Shown: piece by piece, positions 1-8,131 of the stretch
Layout: the number at the start of each line of letters is the position of its first letter
Position numbering within the stretch: position 1 is the stretch's first letter
Origin: an uncultured Kiritimatiellota bacterium
GTDB taxonomy: Bacteria; Verrucomicrobiota; Kiritimatiellia; RFP12; UBA1067
Assembly (NCBI GenBank): GCA_934675625.1
Contig: CAKURH010000040.1
Coordinates: 1-31,858, forward strand
Reading direction: 5' to 3'
DNA length: 31,858 bases
Position numbers and translations under genes: made by a program
Notes under the pieces: model-generated
The model's input: only the letters and a program-made list of their open reading frames with translations
Told to the model about the DNA's origin: nothing
Databases searched by the model: none

Positions 1-2395
1 GCACATCAACAGTCTTGTTAGTCCCCCATTCCGGTAACGCGTCCAGCCCATTCGCCGTCGAATCGTAGGCAACGCCCACGTCTTCGTTCATATGCCACAC
101 GCCCGCGTAGTCGCACCACACCTCGTGCCCGGTGGCGGGCCCGTGTCCAGTGCCGTGCCCATATATGGGCTCGCCCCCTACCCCCCACGCCGCCGTCAAC
201 CGCGCGCCGCGCTTCAGTTCGGGCAACTTCACCCAAACGAGCGATTCGCCGTTGGTGTGCCACTCGTCGATTTCGTAGGCGAGCCTTTGCTCGTTCGCGT
301 CGAAGAACGCGAGATCAGCCCCGTTGCTGGGACTCGCGAAGTCGTTGTAGTCAAAGCCCTCAAGCGCCGTCGAAAGCCGCACCAGCACAGGCACGTTCGT
401 CAGCGTCTCGCTCCCCGCATAGCCCTCGACCTCAATCGCCATCTGCCGCGCGTAGCCCAAGAGTTCGCTCCCCGTCGCGCGCACGCCAACCGCCACGCGC
501 GGGAACTCACCATCGGACTTGATGTCGGCGCCCGCATCCCACGTGAAGCGGTAGGCCCCGGGAGGGACGCGCTCCGTCGCGTCCGTGAGCGGGTCGGAGG
601 CGGACGCGTCGGAGCGCGTCCCTTCCCGAACGACTGTTCGCACCGGCAGGTTCGTGCCGCCGTCGAGATCTTTCGCCGTCAACTCGACCAAATACGTCTT
701 CGCCGGATTGCCCTTCAGCGTCACGTCGACATCGACTTTCCCGTTCCACGGGTAGCGCAGCCGCGCCACGGCGCTCACAAGGCCAAGCGCGTCATGAAGC
801 GTAAACGTCTCGCTGTACTCTTCGCTCATCAGGCCCTGCGCGTTGGACGCAACCGCCCGAACCTTGCCCGACGCGGGAAGCGGAAACGGCCCGCCATAAA
901 TCGGCGAATCAGCGGTCGGCGCCGAGCCGTCCGTCGTGTAACGGATTGTCCAACCGTCCTCGGCGCCACCAATCACGATCAACACCCCATTTGTCAGTTC
1001 GCCCTGAGGCATGAACGTCAACGTTGGCCCCGGCACCTCGAACCACGCGCTCAACAGCTGCGCGTTCGTCTCCGCGTTCATGGTCGCGTGCGTGAGGCAG
1101 TAAGTTCCCGCCCGCGTCGGCGACCAGTCCTGCGAACCCGTCCCCGCTTGATTGACAAGCGTCGTCGCCGCGTCAAAGTCGGGCAAGTCGCCGCCCTGGA
1201 GGCAAAGGCGAAAGCCAACAGTTGATGTCTTGTCTACCTGGTTATAACCATGCCCATTCCACAAATGATGATCGCCAGATGTCAGATCAATTAAACTACT
1301 GCACCAACTACCTCCGCGAAGTTGTCTATAAACGGACAACTCACCGCCCACAGGATCGACGCTACCTGATGCTATTGTCTCTTCCGCATTTAAGCAAAGC
1401 TCCCAAACATTACCCGACATGTCAAACAAGCCGTAAGCATTCCCCTTATACGATCCAACGGCAGCCGTAGCTTTGGTCGTGCCAACCTCACTCTTGTAGT
1501 TGGTAGATTGCGAAATGCCTCTATAGGGATTGTTCCCGCTGTATCGCGCGATCTCATTTGCATTGATACATTCAACCCCGATGTCCGTCACGTTCTCAAC
1601 AGTAAGATTCTTCCCGTTATTTAGCGCGGTAGTCGTCCCGGCACGGCATGCATACTCCCACTGGGCTTCCGTCGGCAAGTCAAATCCGCTCAATCCGACA
1701 CGTCGGCGCAGCAATCCCAAGAAACTGTAATCGTCCACATCTTTGCTTTCGGGCCACTTCAATCCGTTATCATTGCCGCGAATGTGGCGATAGGAAATCG
1801 TTTCCACCGGTCTCGTGGCGTAACATGTCTCATTCGTAAACGAACTCGGACGATTCCCCATCACCAGTTCCCACTGCCGCTGAGTCACCTCAAAGACACC
1901 CATGTAGAAGTCGCGCGTAATCGTGACCATGTGGAGGTTCGTGTTCACCGCACCGGGATAATCGGTGTTACGCCCACCCATCACAAACGAGCCGGCGGGG
2001 ATGTGCCGCAGAACGAGCTTCGAGGTCTTGTATTCGTCGCTCCAACCGCCCGTCGGCACCTCGTCGAGATACGAGAGCGAATAGTGCGTCGCGTTCGTGC
2101 CGCCGCTTAGGTCGATGACCACATACGTCGGCTTCTGCTTCAAGACAGGCATCACTTTCACGGTCGCCGTTGCCCCCGCCGCCGCGTTCGTCGCCCACGC
2201 GGCAGAGTAAGCCAGCGATTCTGTCGCCGCCGCCGTCCGCCGCTCCCACGGGCCGAGCCCGCGAAGGTCGAGATTGAATTCAGGAGAGGAAACAGGTTCG
2301 GCAATTGCCAACAGAGTAGACGTCATCACCCACAACGCAATCAACCTACGTTTACGGCTCAAATTCAGCCGAAATCTCGCCATTGCCGTCTTCAT
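1..2395 (-). CDS. Secreted multidomain protein: formylglycine-enzyme-like, chitobiase-C-terminal-like and DUF2341-like domains (3' end outside window)
   Basis: The frame is open from an ATG at 2395 to the window edge, about 798 codons, with no stop. The start overlaps the stop of the upstream gene as ATGA, which supports it. A signal peptide is visible (basic RKRR, then a hydrophobic LIALWVMTSTLL stretch at about residues 15-33). A formylglycine-generating-enzyme/SUMF1-like fold spans about residues 120-400, with AGSFVMGG, LPTEAQWEYACRAG, LFDMSGNVWEL, LRGGSW and VGFRLC. The region around residues 475-520 (IRYTTDGSAPT) matches the chitobiase/hexosaminidase C-terminal repeat. Next comes a PWNGKVDVDV module shared with the gene at 3104-4261, a DUF2341-like stretch (about 655-735) and the beginning of what may be a lectin-like LamG domain. 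Only one cysteine (about residue 365) lies near the family's active-site position, so catalysis is doubtful. A surface-binding role is inferred. Confidence 0.85.
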   Translation of the reverse strand, partial: MKTAMARFRLNLSRKRRLIALWVMTSTLLAIAEPVSSPEFNLDLRGLGPWERRTAAATESLAYSAAWATNAAAGATATVKVMPVLKQKPTYVVIDLSGGTNATHYSLSYLDEVPTGGWSDEYKTSKLVLRHIPAGSFVMGGRNTDYPGAVNTNLHMVTITRDFYMGVFEVTQRQWELVMGNRPSSFTNETCYATRPVETISYRHIRGNDNGLKWPESKDVDDYSFLGLLRRRVGLSGFDLPTEAQWEYACRAGTTTALNNGKNLTVENVTDIGVECINANEIARYSGNNPYRGISQSTNYKSEVGTTKATAAVGSYKGNAYGLFDMSGNVWELCLNAEETIASGSVDPVGGELSVYRQLRGGSWCSSLIDLTSGDHHLWNGHGYNQVDKTSTVGFRLCLQGGDLPDFDAATTLVNQAGTGSQDWSPTRAGTYCLTHATMNAETNAQLLSAWFEVPGPTLTFMPQGELTNGVLIVIGGAEDGWTIRYTTDGSAPTADSPIYGGPFPLPASGKVRAVASNAQGLMSEEYSETFTLHDALGLVSAVARLRYPWNGKVDVDVTLKGNPAKTYLVELTAKDLDGGTNLPVRTVVREGTRSDASASDPLTDATERVPPGAYRFTWDAGADIKSDGEFPRVAVGVRATGSELLGYARQMAIEVEGYAGSETLTNVPVLVRLSTALEGFDYNDFASPSNGADLAFFDANEQRLAYEIDEWHTNGESLVWVKLPELKRGARLTAAWGVGGEPIYGHGTGHGPATGHEVWCDYAGVWHMNEDVGVAYDSTANGLDALPEWGTNKTVDV
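560..627. repeat. Inverted pair of palindromic repeat units inside a coding frame
   Basis: Two units, 560-584 and 602-627, face in opposite directions with 17 bases between them. Each has a 7-bp stem GGACGCG/CGCGTCC around a 6-base loop, followed by a CTCCC or CTTCCC tail. The pair is translated in frame as an Arg/Asp/Ser/Thr-rich linker inside the PWNG module of the host protein, where the related protein at 3104-4261 has a shorter, different linker. The same kind of unit occurs at 16038-16110 and, degraded, at 4603-4627. Confidence 0.75.
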
Positions 2396-3072
2396 GCTTT
2401 CTTAATCCTTTCTGTTTCACAGTCATTCACCTTATTAAACTTTCTTGGCTCTGACAGGATCTCAAACACTGGCGTTTTAACATTTAATCCAATTCCGATA
2501 TGGGCCGCCGTGAGTGCTATTGCCAGAACAATTATCAATATTACTTGCCACGAAAACTGTCGCCACCCCAACCCCTCCGCAAGTGCAAAACCTCCTGCCA
2601 AAATCCAAACACCCCCCAATAAAATCCCTTCCCGCATAAAAGGCCTATTTTCTTTCTCAGAAGCATTTGATACATGGATTGTTGAACCTTTAACGACTTC
2701 TTTTAGGAACAAATCCTTTATAGCGTTTATGTCAGTCAATAGGAACCATTTCCCCTGCACTGCGGAATCCCCACAAACCAACGAAATCTGAAAATCCTCG
2801 TTCCGTTTCGTCACAATATAGCACGGACATCTTCCAAGTAAATTCTCCTGCCCCCGACATCTCCATTCAGTAGACCAATTCAACTTAATCTCGACAACAG
2901 CCACAATGCTTTTCTTGCTTGCATCGAGTATCACCAAATCGGCCCTAACACATTGTGAATAATTAATCCGAATAACCTTCTCTGTCAAGATTAGGTCGTC
3001 AGGTATCCCTATCTTGAGAAGCGCATTCCGTGTTGCCTCTATCGCAGAATTGTATTGGCGTTGCTTATGCAT
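2392..3072 (-). CDS. Membrane-anchored protein with a PD-(D/E)XK nuclease-like N-terminal domain
   Basis: This 226-residue protein is not a family I can name. Residues 40-63 contain RADLVI followed by VAVVEIK, which gives D45 and E61-x-K63. That is the core pattern of PD-(D/E)XK nuclease folds, as in restriction enzymes and type I restriction N-terminal domains. Two hydrophobic segments at about 149-168 and 175-196 look like a transmembrane hairpin close to the C-terminus, so the nuclease-like part would sit on one face of the membrane. The gene lies between two secreted formylglycine-enzyme-like genes and its TGA overlaps the next ATG, so they are probably translated together. GC content is lower than in most of the window. 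No methyltransferase is nearby, so a restriction role is not supported. Nuclease activity is inference from motif spacing only. Confidence 0.7.
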   Translation of the reverse strand: MHKQRQYNSAIEATRNALLKIGIPDDLILTEKVIRINYSQCVRADLVILDASKKSIVAVVEIKLNWSTEWRCRGQENLLGRCPCYIVTKRNEDFQISLVCGDSAVQGKWFLLTDINAIKDLFLKEVVKGSTIHVSNASEKENRPFMREGILLGGVWILAGGFALAEGLGWRQFSWQVILIIVLAIALTAAHIGIGLNVKTPVFEILSEPRKFNKVNDCETERIKKA

Positions 3073-3103
3073 TAATACACAGGCTTTCTTTCATATGATT
3101 AAT

Positions 3104-4261
3104 TTACTCTTGTAAATTCACGCAAAGACGCACTACGGCTTTGTCTGCATACATATCCAACTCAAGCCTCACCCTCTTTGTCATTGTCAACCCAACTCGA
3201 TATTTATCAACAAAAGACGCATCAAAATAAGGGCCGACAGGGTCTGTTACCGGCACGTCATCAAGACTTTCATACCAATCTAAACACGCATTCGCTACTG
3301 TCCCAATCTCTATCGTTTCTCTCGCAAGAGTCAATTGCGCTTCCGTTGGCATATCGATTAATGCTAAACCTGTTTTGTTTCTGAGCATTCCAATTGGAGA
3401 CGTCGCGACCACGCTATGCCCATCTTTGGGCCAGTTTTTTGTAAGGGTTGAAGAAGTGGCTCCTGCTCCTGGATTACATATATCTCGCAGCTCTTGATGA
3501 CATGTTTGTGTCCAATGTTCGTTTGAATAGCCAAACACATATTGGACATAAGGATCAGTGGGACTTGGATTTGAGCTTCCATTATATTCCCAATTGTACC
3601 AACTGTCTTTCGCTGTAGTCCCATCAAAAGTAATAGGCCATTCGGTTATTTTTGAAAGCTGTCCTAAGGTAATTGGATATTCCGAAATGTAATAATCTTT
3701 CGTAAGTGTCACACTTCTGTTTTCTTGTGTGAATGTTCTTGCCCGAATTCGACGAAATACCATTTTCGAGTATTTATATGGATCGTCCGTCCATCCCCCC
3801 TCAGGAGGCACCTCATAATAAGTTTTTTCGCCACTTGTCAAGTCAATGACAAGATAAGATGCATTTGAAATATCGACTACTTTCTGCACATCGAAGTCAA
3901 TCTTCACCCGCTCGCATGAGAAATCATTCGGCAAATCGGCAGTCGCGTTCCATGCCCATTTGTAGGTGCCTACTGAAAGCACATTCGTGAGCGCAGCAAC
4001 TGTGCCATCCGCTTTATAGACCGTTCTCATCGGCAAATTCGTGCCGCCAATCACATCTTGTGCGCCTAATGAAACCGAATACTTCACGCCGGAATCACCT
4101 GACACAGTGAACGCCACATCCACCATCCCGTTCCACGGATACCGCTGCGTGGCAGATGTCACAGAAACTGTCGGCACAGAGGCAAAGGCACACATACCGC
4201 ACATCATGCTGATGGGCAATAAGAACTTGTGTCTACTCATCGTATCAATATCAACCTTCAT
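3104..4261 (-). CDS. Secreted formylglycine-enzyme-like (SUMF1-fold) protein, divergent
   Basis: A protein of 385 residues. The ATG at 4261 is preceded by a good GAGGAG ribosome site about 8 bases away; the later ATG (residue 8) has none. A signal peptide follows (HKFLLPISMMCGMCAFAS). The first third carries the PWNGMVDVAFTV module and a GGTNLP motif, matching the module at about residues 545-645 of the protein at 1-2395. Then comes a YLVIDL...GGW segment that also precedes the formylglycine-enzyme-like domain in that protein, and a C-terminal domain ending in VVRLCVNLQE like the family's FRLC ending. The conserved MSGNVWEL and RGGS motifs are not recognisable, so it is probably not an active formylglycine-generating enzyme. 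It heads the operon. Substrate or ligand is unknown. Its GC content is visibly lower than that of the housekeeping genes. Confidence 0.75.
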   Translation of the reverse strand: MKVDIDTMSRHKFLLPISMMCGMCAFASVPTVSVTSATQRYPWNGMVDVAFTVSGDSGVKYSVSLGAQDVIGGTNLPMRTVYKADGTVAALTNVLSVGTYKWAWNATADLPNDFSCERVKIDFDVQKVVDISNASYLVIDLTSGEKTYYEVPPEGGWTDDPYKYSKMVFRRIRARTFTQENRSVTLTKDYYISEYPITLGQLSKITEWPITFDGTTAKDSWYNWEYNGSSNPSPTDPYVQYVFGYSNEHWTQTCHQELRDICNPGAGATSSTLTKNWPKDGHSVVATSPIGMLRNKTGLALIDMPTEAQLTLARETIEIGTVANACLDWYESLDDVPVTDPVGPYFDASFVDKYRVGLTMTKRVRLELDMYADKAVVRLCVNLQE

Positions 4262-4602
4262 TTTCTACTCCTCTCCACGCCTCCTTAAACCTCAGCCCAC
4301 CACCCGGCGCAGAAAAGAAAGTGGCGTGCCTTCACATCGGAATAAGGCCCGCCACGCATCTGAGAAAAAAATGAAGTGGCGTGTCTCCTGACATCCACGT
4401 CTTCTGTGAGGCATCGCCAAACGCCCTTGACAAACATGAATGATGAAACACGCCACATGGATTGCTCCACGCAGCGCGATCACCGTATTCCGCTTTGTCA
4501 TTAGAATCTTTGGCGAAGTTTCACAGAAAGCGTCATACGCTGATTCGCGTACGCTGCACGGGTTAGGTTGCCCACCCCGCACATCTCCCGCTCCTCAGTC
4601 GC

Positions 4603-4627
4603 GGACGCGACAGCGCGCGCCCCTCCC
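4603..4627. repeat. Degenerate copy of the palindromic repeat unit
   Basis: The 25 bases begin GGACGCGACA and end CCCCTCCC. This matches the units at 560-627 and 16038-16110 except that the right arm of the stem is changed, so the palindrome no longer pairs fully. It lies outside any gene. Confidence 0.45.
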
Positions 4628-4832
4628 AAGTGGGAAGCCAGCCGTTTTGGGTACTACGACCGGTCTAAATGTTTTAATCTCCTGTCAGGCCTTTCCTTTC
4701 AGTTTGGTCTATCGAACAGGAAAAGGCTTTGCCCTCGCATCGAGCGAAGCACCTCCCTCTCGACAAAATCAGCGCGAATTATGCCACGTTCAGACGAACG
4801 CAGTCAAATCGGCGACCAGAGGTAATTGCTTT

Positions 4833-4922
4833 CGCTGAACACGGAGAAAATGGAGGTAGGGAGGCACAGAGTGCCTTTAGCCTCTCCGCGGCTCCGTTCC
4901 TCATTCGTCTCCGTGTTCAGCG
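4833..4922. repeat. 15-base perfect inverted repeat enclosing a smaller hairpin
   Basis: CGCTGAACACGGAGA at 4833-4847 is repeated as its exact reverse complement at 4908-4922. Inside lies a short perfect hairpin, AGGCAC-AGA-GTGCCT. It is 100 bases downstream of the sensor kinase stop, so it could end that transcript, but there is no clear T-run. Confidence 0.5.
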
Positions 4923-5021
4923 TCGCAGACCCCCTCGGCTGCGTACGATTTGCCCACGAAGGGTAGGCGCAGAGACTAATCTCTCTTTGAGCCTGAACAG
5001 GGGGGGCTTGCCCTGACTGCC

Positions 5022-6101
5022 TTACCTCTGTGGCAGCTTCAGCGTGAAGACGCAGCCTTTCGGACGGTTCGCGCGCACGGAAAGGTCGCCGCCCATCGTC
5101 CGCGCGAACGACCGCGCCGTGCAGAGCCCGATGCCGAAGCCGCCCTTGCCGGACGTCAGCACCGTGCGCGCGCGGTAGTAGCGGTCGAACGCCTTGCGCA
5201 TCTGCCGCGCCGTCATGCCCTGCCCTTCGTCCACAAAATCGACACAGGCGAACGCCGCCTCCCGCCGAAAGCGCACGGAGACCTTGCCATACGGCGCGGC
5301 ATACTTGAGGTCATTGCCGAAAAGGTTCCAGAGAATCTGCAGCGTCCACGTCTCGTCGGCGCAGACGGGCAGACCGTCTGTCGGTGCCTCGCCAAACGTC
5401 ACCGGGCCGGACGCCTCCTCCGCATAGTCGGCGGCGAAGAGCTGCGCCGCTTCGCGCGTCAGCGCCGCGAGGTCGAAGACCGTTTTCTCCGGCGGCTTCC
5501 GGCGTCCGCCGTGCCGCAAGAAGTCCTTGATGTTGCCGACGATGAGAAGCAGACGTTCGACGAGCCGCCGCGCCTCCGCCGCGTCGCGCCCGACCAGGAA
5601 CCGCAGCCCGACGAGCGGCGTCGTGAGGTCGTGGGCCGTCGCAGCGAGAAAGTCGTCCCGCTCGCGCATGAAGCGCACGAAGCAGACGACCGCGAACGCG
5701 CTGAGCGTCACGAGGACAAGCGCGACGAGCGCCCCGCCGCCGTAAAAGACCGCCGCGTAGGGGAACGGACGCCGCACGGGAACCTGCGCAACGCGCCAGT
5801 CCCGCTCGCCCTGCCGCCACCAGACCGTCGTCACGTCGCCGTCCACCGCATAGCCCCACGGCGCGCCGTTGACCTTGCCCGCCTGACGCCAGCCCTTCGG
5901 GCGCTCGGCGACGGACGCGAACGCGGCGGGCCGTTCGGCCATCGCCTCGGCGACATCGCGGTATTCGCGGCCGATGCGTCCGGGCTCGGCGCGAATGGCC
6001 TTCGGCACGTGTGCCGCGACCAGCACGGCCCCGGCGGCAATCAGCAGGGCCGCCGGCAGACAGATGAGAAGCGAGAAGAGGATGACGCGGAAGCGGGTCA
6101 T
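5022..6101 (-). CDS. Orphan sensor histidine kinase
   Basis: A 359-residue membrane kinase. It has a transmembrane segment at about 6-30, a roughly 85-residue outer sensing region, a second transmembrane segment at about 120-142, and then a cytoplasmic kinase core. The phospho-acceptor is H157 in an AHDLTTPL motif (HisKA type). The ATP-binding domain shows an N-box (LWNLFGNDLKYA, N259/N263), a G1 box (DEGQGM, 291-296) and a G2 box (GKGGFGIGL, 318-326). The start ATG overlaps the stop of the ELM1-family gene as ATGA, so the two are coupled. No response regulator lies in the window, so its partner must be elsewhere. The signal it senses cannot be read from sequence. Placement behind asd and an ELM1-family gene hints at envelope-related sensing, which is inference. 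Confidence 0.88.
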   Translation of the reverse strand: MTRFRVILFSLLICLPAALLIAAGAVLVAAHVPKAIRAEPGRIGREYRDVAEAMAERPAAFASVAERPKGWRQAGKVNGAPWGYAVDGDVTTVWWRQGERDWRVAQVPVRRPFPYAAVFYGGGALVALVLVTLSAFAVVCFVRFMRERDDFLAATAHDLTTPLVGLRFLVGRDAAEARRLVERLLLIVGNIKDFLRHGGRRKPPEKTVFDLAALTREAAQLFAADYAEEASGPVTFGEAPTDGLPVCADETWTLQILWNLFGNDLKYAAPYGKVSVRFRREAAFACVDFVDEGQGMTARQMRKAFDRYYRARTVLTSGKGGFGIGLCTARSFARTMGGDLSVRANRPKGCVFTLKLPQR

Positions 6102-7042
6102 AGCCCCATCAACCGCCGCGCGGCGGCGAACGGCTTGGAGAGATCGACCTTACGCGCGCAACCGGCGGACGCCGCGCCGCCGTCCCACGCGGCGTAGCCA
6201 CCCGCGACGAGGCCGTCCACGAACCGGCGGAACTTGTGCGGCCCCGGATTCAGGTTGTCGAGTGCGACGACCTCGGCCGTGCCGAACGTGCACGCCTCGG
6301 ACAGCATGCCCGTCGATTCGGCCGTGACGTAGAGGCGTTTCGCGAGGCTCACGAACGCGGGAATCGGATTGAAGTGGTCTTTCGAGTAGAGCAACTTGTA
6401 GTCCCACGGATACGCATCGACGACTGCCTCGACGGCGGGCGGCGTCCGCCGCGAGGTCGTCACGGCCTTTGCGCCGGGCTGCGCGAAAACCGCGTCCAGC
6501 TTCCGCTTCATCCAGTCCGCCGTCAGCGTCGAGCACTTGTTCGGCCCGCCGACGATCACGGCGATTTCGGGCACGACGTCCGTGCGCGCCCGAAAATCCG
6601 CAACGCCCTTTTCGTAAAACGCCGCGTCGTTCGCGACGAGGTTCGCGGGAATCTCGATCACGTTCGGCGCTTTCGGCGGACGGTCGAACGCCGGCGCGAG
6701 GATGCAGTCGAACGTCGCGATCCGGTAGCCGCGCGGATAGAGGACGACGCCCCCCTTCACGCCGAGCCGTCGCGCGAGCGTCTTCACCGCATAGAACGTG
6801 CCCGAGCCCGTGCCGACAACGGCCGCGTAGTCGCCGCCGCGCGCCACAAGACCATCCAGCCCCGTGAACAGCGACAGGCTGCCAAGGCCCACGCGGTCGA
6901 AAAGATAGCTGAGCGCCTTGTGGACTTTCGTCTTGAAATGAATCTCGACGCACTCGAACGCGCCGCCCAGCGCACGCGCAAAGGCCTTCGACTGGTTCTC
7001 GTGCCCAGCCTTGCCGTCCGTCAGAATCAGGATCTTCTTCAT
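6098..7042 (-). CDS. ELM1/GtrOC1-like family protein (PF06258-type, GT-B-like fold)
   Basis: From ATG 7042 the product is 314 residues, starting MKKILILTDGKAGHENQS, a typical N-terminus of the bacterial ELM1 (former DUF1022) family. Other family marks are AVVGTGSGT, the VIVGGPNK turn, the VTTSRRTP motif and a C-terminal TAESTGMLSEA segment that resembles nucleotide-sugar-binding sites of GT-B glycosyltransferases. The family is named for a plant mitochondrial fission factor; in bacteria it usually sits near lipopolysaccharide genes and is suspected to be a sugar transferase, but the reaction is unproven. A GTG at 7066 would add eight residues. A GGAGG lies inside that extension, 15 bases before the ATG, so the start is uncertain. 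It follows asd closely and overlaps the kinase gene by four bases. Confidence 0.8.
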   Translation of the reverse strand: MKKILILTDGKAGHENQSKAFARALGGAFECVEIHFKTKVHKALSYLFDRVGLGSLSLFTGLDGLVARGGDYAAVVGTGSGTFYAVKTLARRLGVKGGVVLYPRGYRIATFDCILAPAFDRPPKAPNVIEIPANLVANDAAFYEKGVADFRARTDVVPEIAVIVGGPNKCSTLTADWMKRKLDAVFAQPGAKAVTTSRRTPPAVEAVVDAYPWDYKLLYSKDHFNPIPAFVSLAKRLYVTAESTGMLSEACTFGTAEVVALDNLNPGPHKFRRFVDGLVAGGYAAWDGGAASAGCARKVDLSKPFAAARRLMGL

Positions 7043-7075
7043 GTTCAACGAACGCCACCTCCGCACACGCCCCGG

Positions 7076-8089
7076 TTAGACGAGGCCGCGCTTGATCAGG
7101 TGCTCGGCGATCTCCACGGCGTTCAGCGCCGCGCCGCGCAGCAGCTGGTCGCCCGAGACGAACATCTCCAGCCCCCGCTTGTCGTCGCGCGAGATGTCCT
7201 GGCGGATGCGCCCCGCGAGGACGTCGTACTTCGCCGTCGCGTCGAGCGGCATCGGATAGCCGCCGTTCAGCGGATCGTCCACGACCTTCACGCCCTCGGA
7301 CGCCCGCAGGATCTCGCGCGCCTCCTCCGGCGTGATCTCGTTCTCGAACTCTAGGTTCAGCGACTCGGAGTGGGCGCGGGCGATCGGCACGCGCACGCAC
7401 GTGCAGGAGAGCTTCAGGTTCGGGTGGTGCAGCATCTTGCGCGCCTCGTTGCGCATCTTCAGCTCCTCCAGCGTGTAGCCGTTCGTCTCGTCGAACTTGT
7501 CGATGTGCGGGATGAGGTTGTACATGAGCTGGTGCTGGAACGCCTTGACCGTCAGCGGCTCGCCCTTCGCGTAGGCGTGGATCTGGCCCTCCAGCTCGTC
7601 AAGGCCCGGCGCGCCGGCACCAGACGCGGCCTGATAGGTCGCGGCGATGAGGCGCTTCAGGCCCTTCGCCTTGTGGAGCGGCGCGACGGCCTCCAGCATG
7701 ATCGCCGTCGTGCAGTTCGGGTTCGCGATGACGCCCTTGTTCCAGTCGAGATCCTCCGGGTTCACCTGCGGCACGACGAGCGGCACGTCGGGATCCTGGC
7801 GGAACGCGCGCGAGTTGTCGATCATCTTCGCGCCCGCCTGGACGCAGGCGTCCTTCAGTTGGATCGCGACGTCGGTCTTGCCGGCGAACAGCACGATGTC
7901 GAGTCCCTTGAAGCAGTTCTCGTCGGCCTTCTTCACGTGATACGTCTCGCCGAGGATCTGCTCGTCGCGTTCGCGCGACGCGAAGACCTGAACCGCGCCC
8001 TTCAGCGGGAACTTGCGCTCCTTGAGGACCTTGATCATCTCGGTGCCGACCGCGCCGACACCGACCAAACCGACCGCATACTCTTTCAT
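7076..8089 (-). CDS. asd: Aspartate-semialdehyde dehydrogenase
   Basis: A 337-residue enzyme that reduces aspartyl phosphate to aspartate semialdehyde with NADPH, the branch point to lysine/diaminopimelate, threonine and methionine. The N-terminus has the dinucleotide-binding pattern VGVGAVG (residues 9-15). The catalytic cysteine is C126 in NPNCTTA, and the second active-site residue is H240 in RVPIARAH. Length and motif order fit the bacterial family. The start is set by an extended -10 box only eight bases upstream, with no ribosome site, so the mRNA is predicted to begin at or next to the ATG. It is followed after 33 bases by the ELM1-family gene. Confidence 0.97.
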   Translation of the reverse strand: MKEYAVGLVGVGAVGTEMIKVLKERKFPLKGAVQVFASRERDEQILGETYHVKKADENCFKGLDIVLFAGKTDVAIQLKDACVQAGAKMIDNSRAFRQDPDVPLVVPQVNPEDLDWNKGVIANPNCTTAIMLEAVAPLHKAKGLKRLIAATYQAASGAGAPGLDELEGQIHAYAKGEPLTVKAFQHQLMYNLIPHIDKFDETNGYTLEELKMRNEARKMLHHPNLKLSCTCVRVPIARAHSESLNLEFENEITPEEAREILRASEGVKVVDDPLNGGYPMPLDATAKYDVLAGRIRQDISRDDKRGLEMFVSGDQLLRGAALNAVEIAEHLIKRGLV

Positions 8090-8097
8090 GGGCGCGT

Positions 8098-8106
8098 ATT
8101 ATATCA
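8098..8106 (-). promoter_or_regulatory. Extended -10 promoter of asd, leaderless type
   Basis: On the minus strand the sequence is TTTTTGATATAAT followed by 8 bases and then ATG. TGA-TATAAT is an extended -10 element; no -35 box is evident at 16-18 bp. Transcription should start at about the A of the start codon. Confidence 0.75.
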
Positions 8107-8131
8107 AAAACGCGCCGCCCCCGCGCGCACG

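Larger units (their letters stand above)
4262..5021. other. Gene-poor interval of 760 bases
   Basis: No reading frame here shows a recognisable domain, a convincing ribosome site or a typical composition. The interval holds the 5' leader of the gene at 3104-4261, several copies of GTGGCGTG or its complement (near 4321, 4375 and 4447), a degraded palindromic repeat unit at 4603-4627, an imperfect hairpin near 4690-4728 and a 15-base inverted repeat at 4833-4922. It separates the accessory operon from the sensor kinase gene. Confidence 0.6.

Noticed and set aside
92..1225. A long plus-strand open frame (377 codons), Arg/Pro/Val-rich
   Set aside because: It is the antisense of the secreted multidomain protein, which has recognisable domains in the minus frame; the plus product has no domain and the composition of a GC-rich shadow.
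1..2395. Diversity-generating retroelement target (the formylglycine-enzyme fold ending in LRGGSW...GFRL is the usual variable domain)
   Set aside because: No reverse transcriptase, accessory gene or adenine-rich template repeat was found in the window.
2392..3072. Restriction-modification system
   Set aside because: Only a nuclease-like motif in a membrane protein is present; no methyltransferase or specificity subunit is nearby.
4292..4838. Small overlapping open frames on both strands of the gene-poor interval
   Set aside because: None has a ribosome site with a sensible start, a known motif, or protein-like composition.
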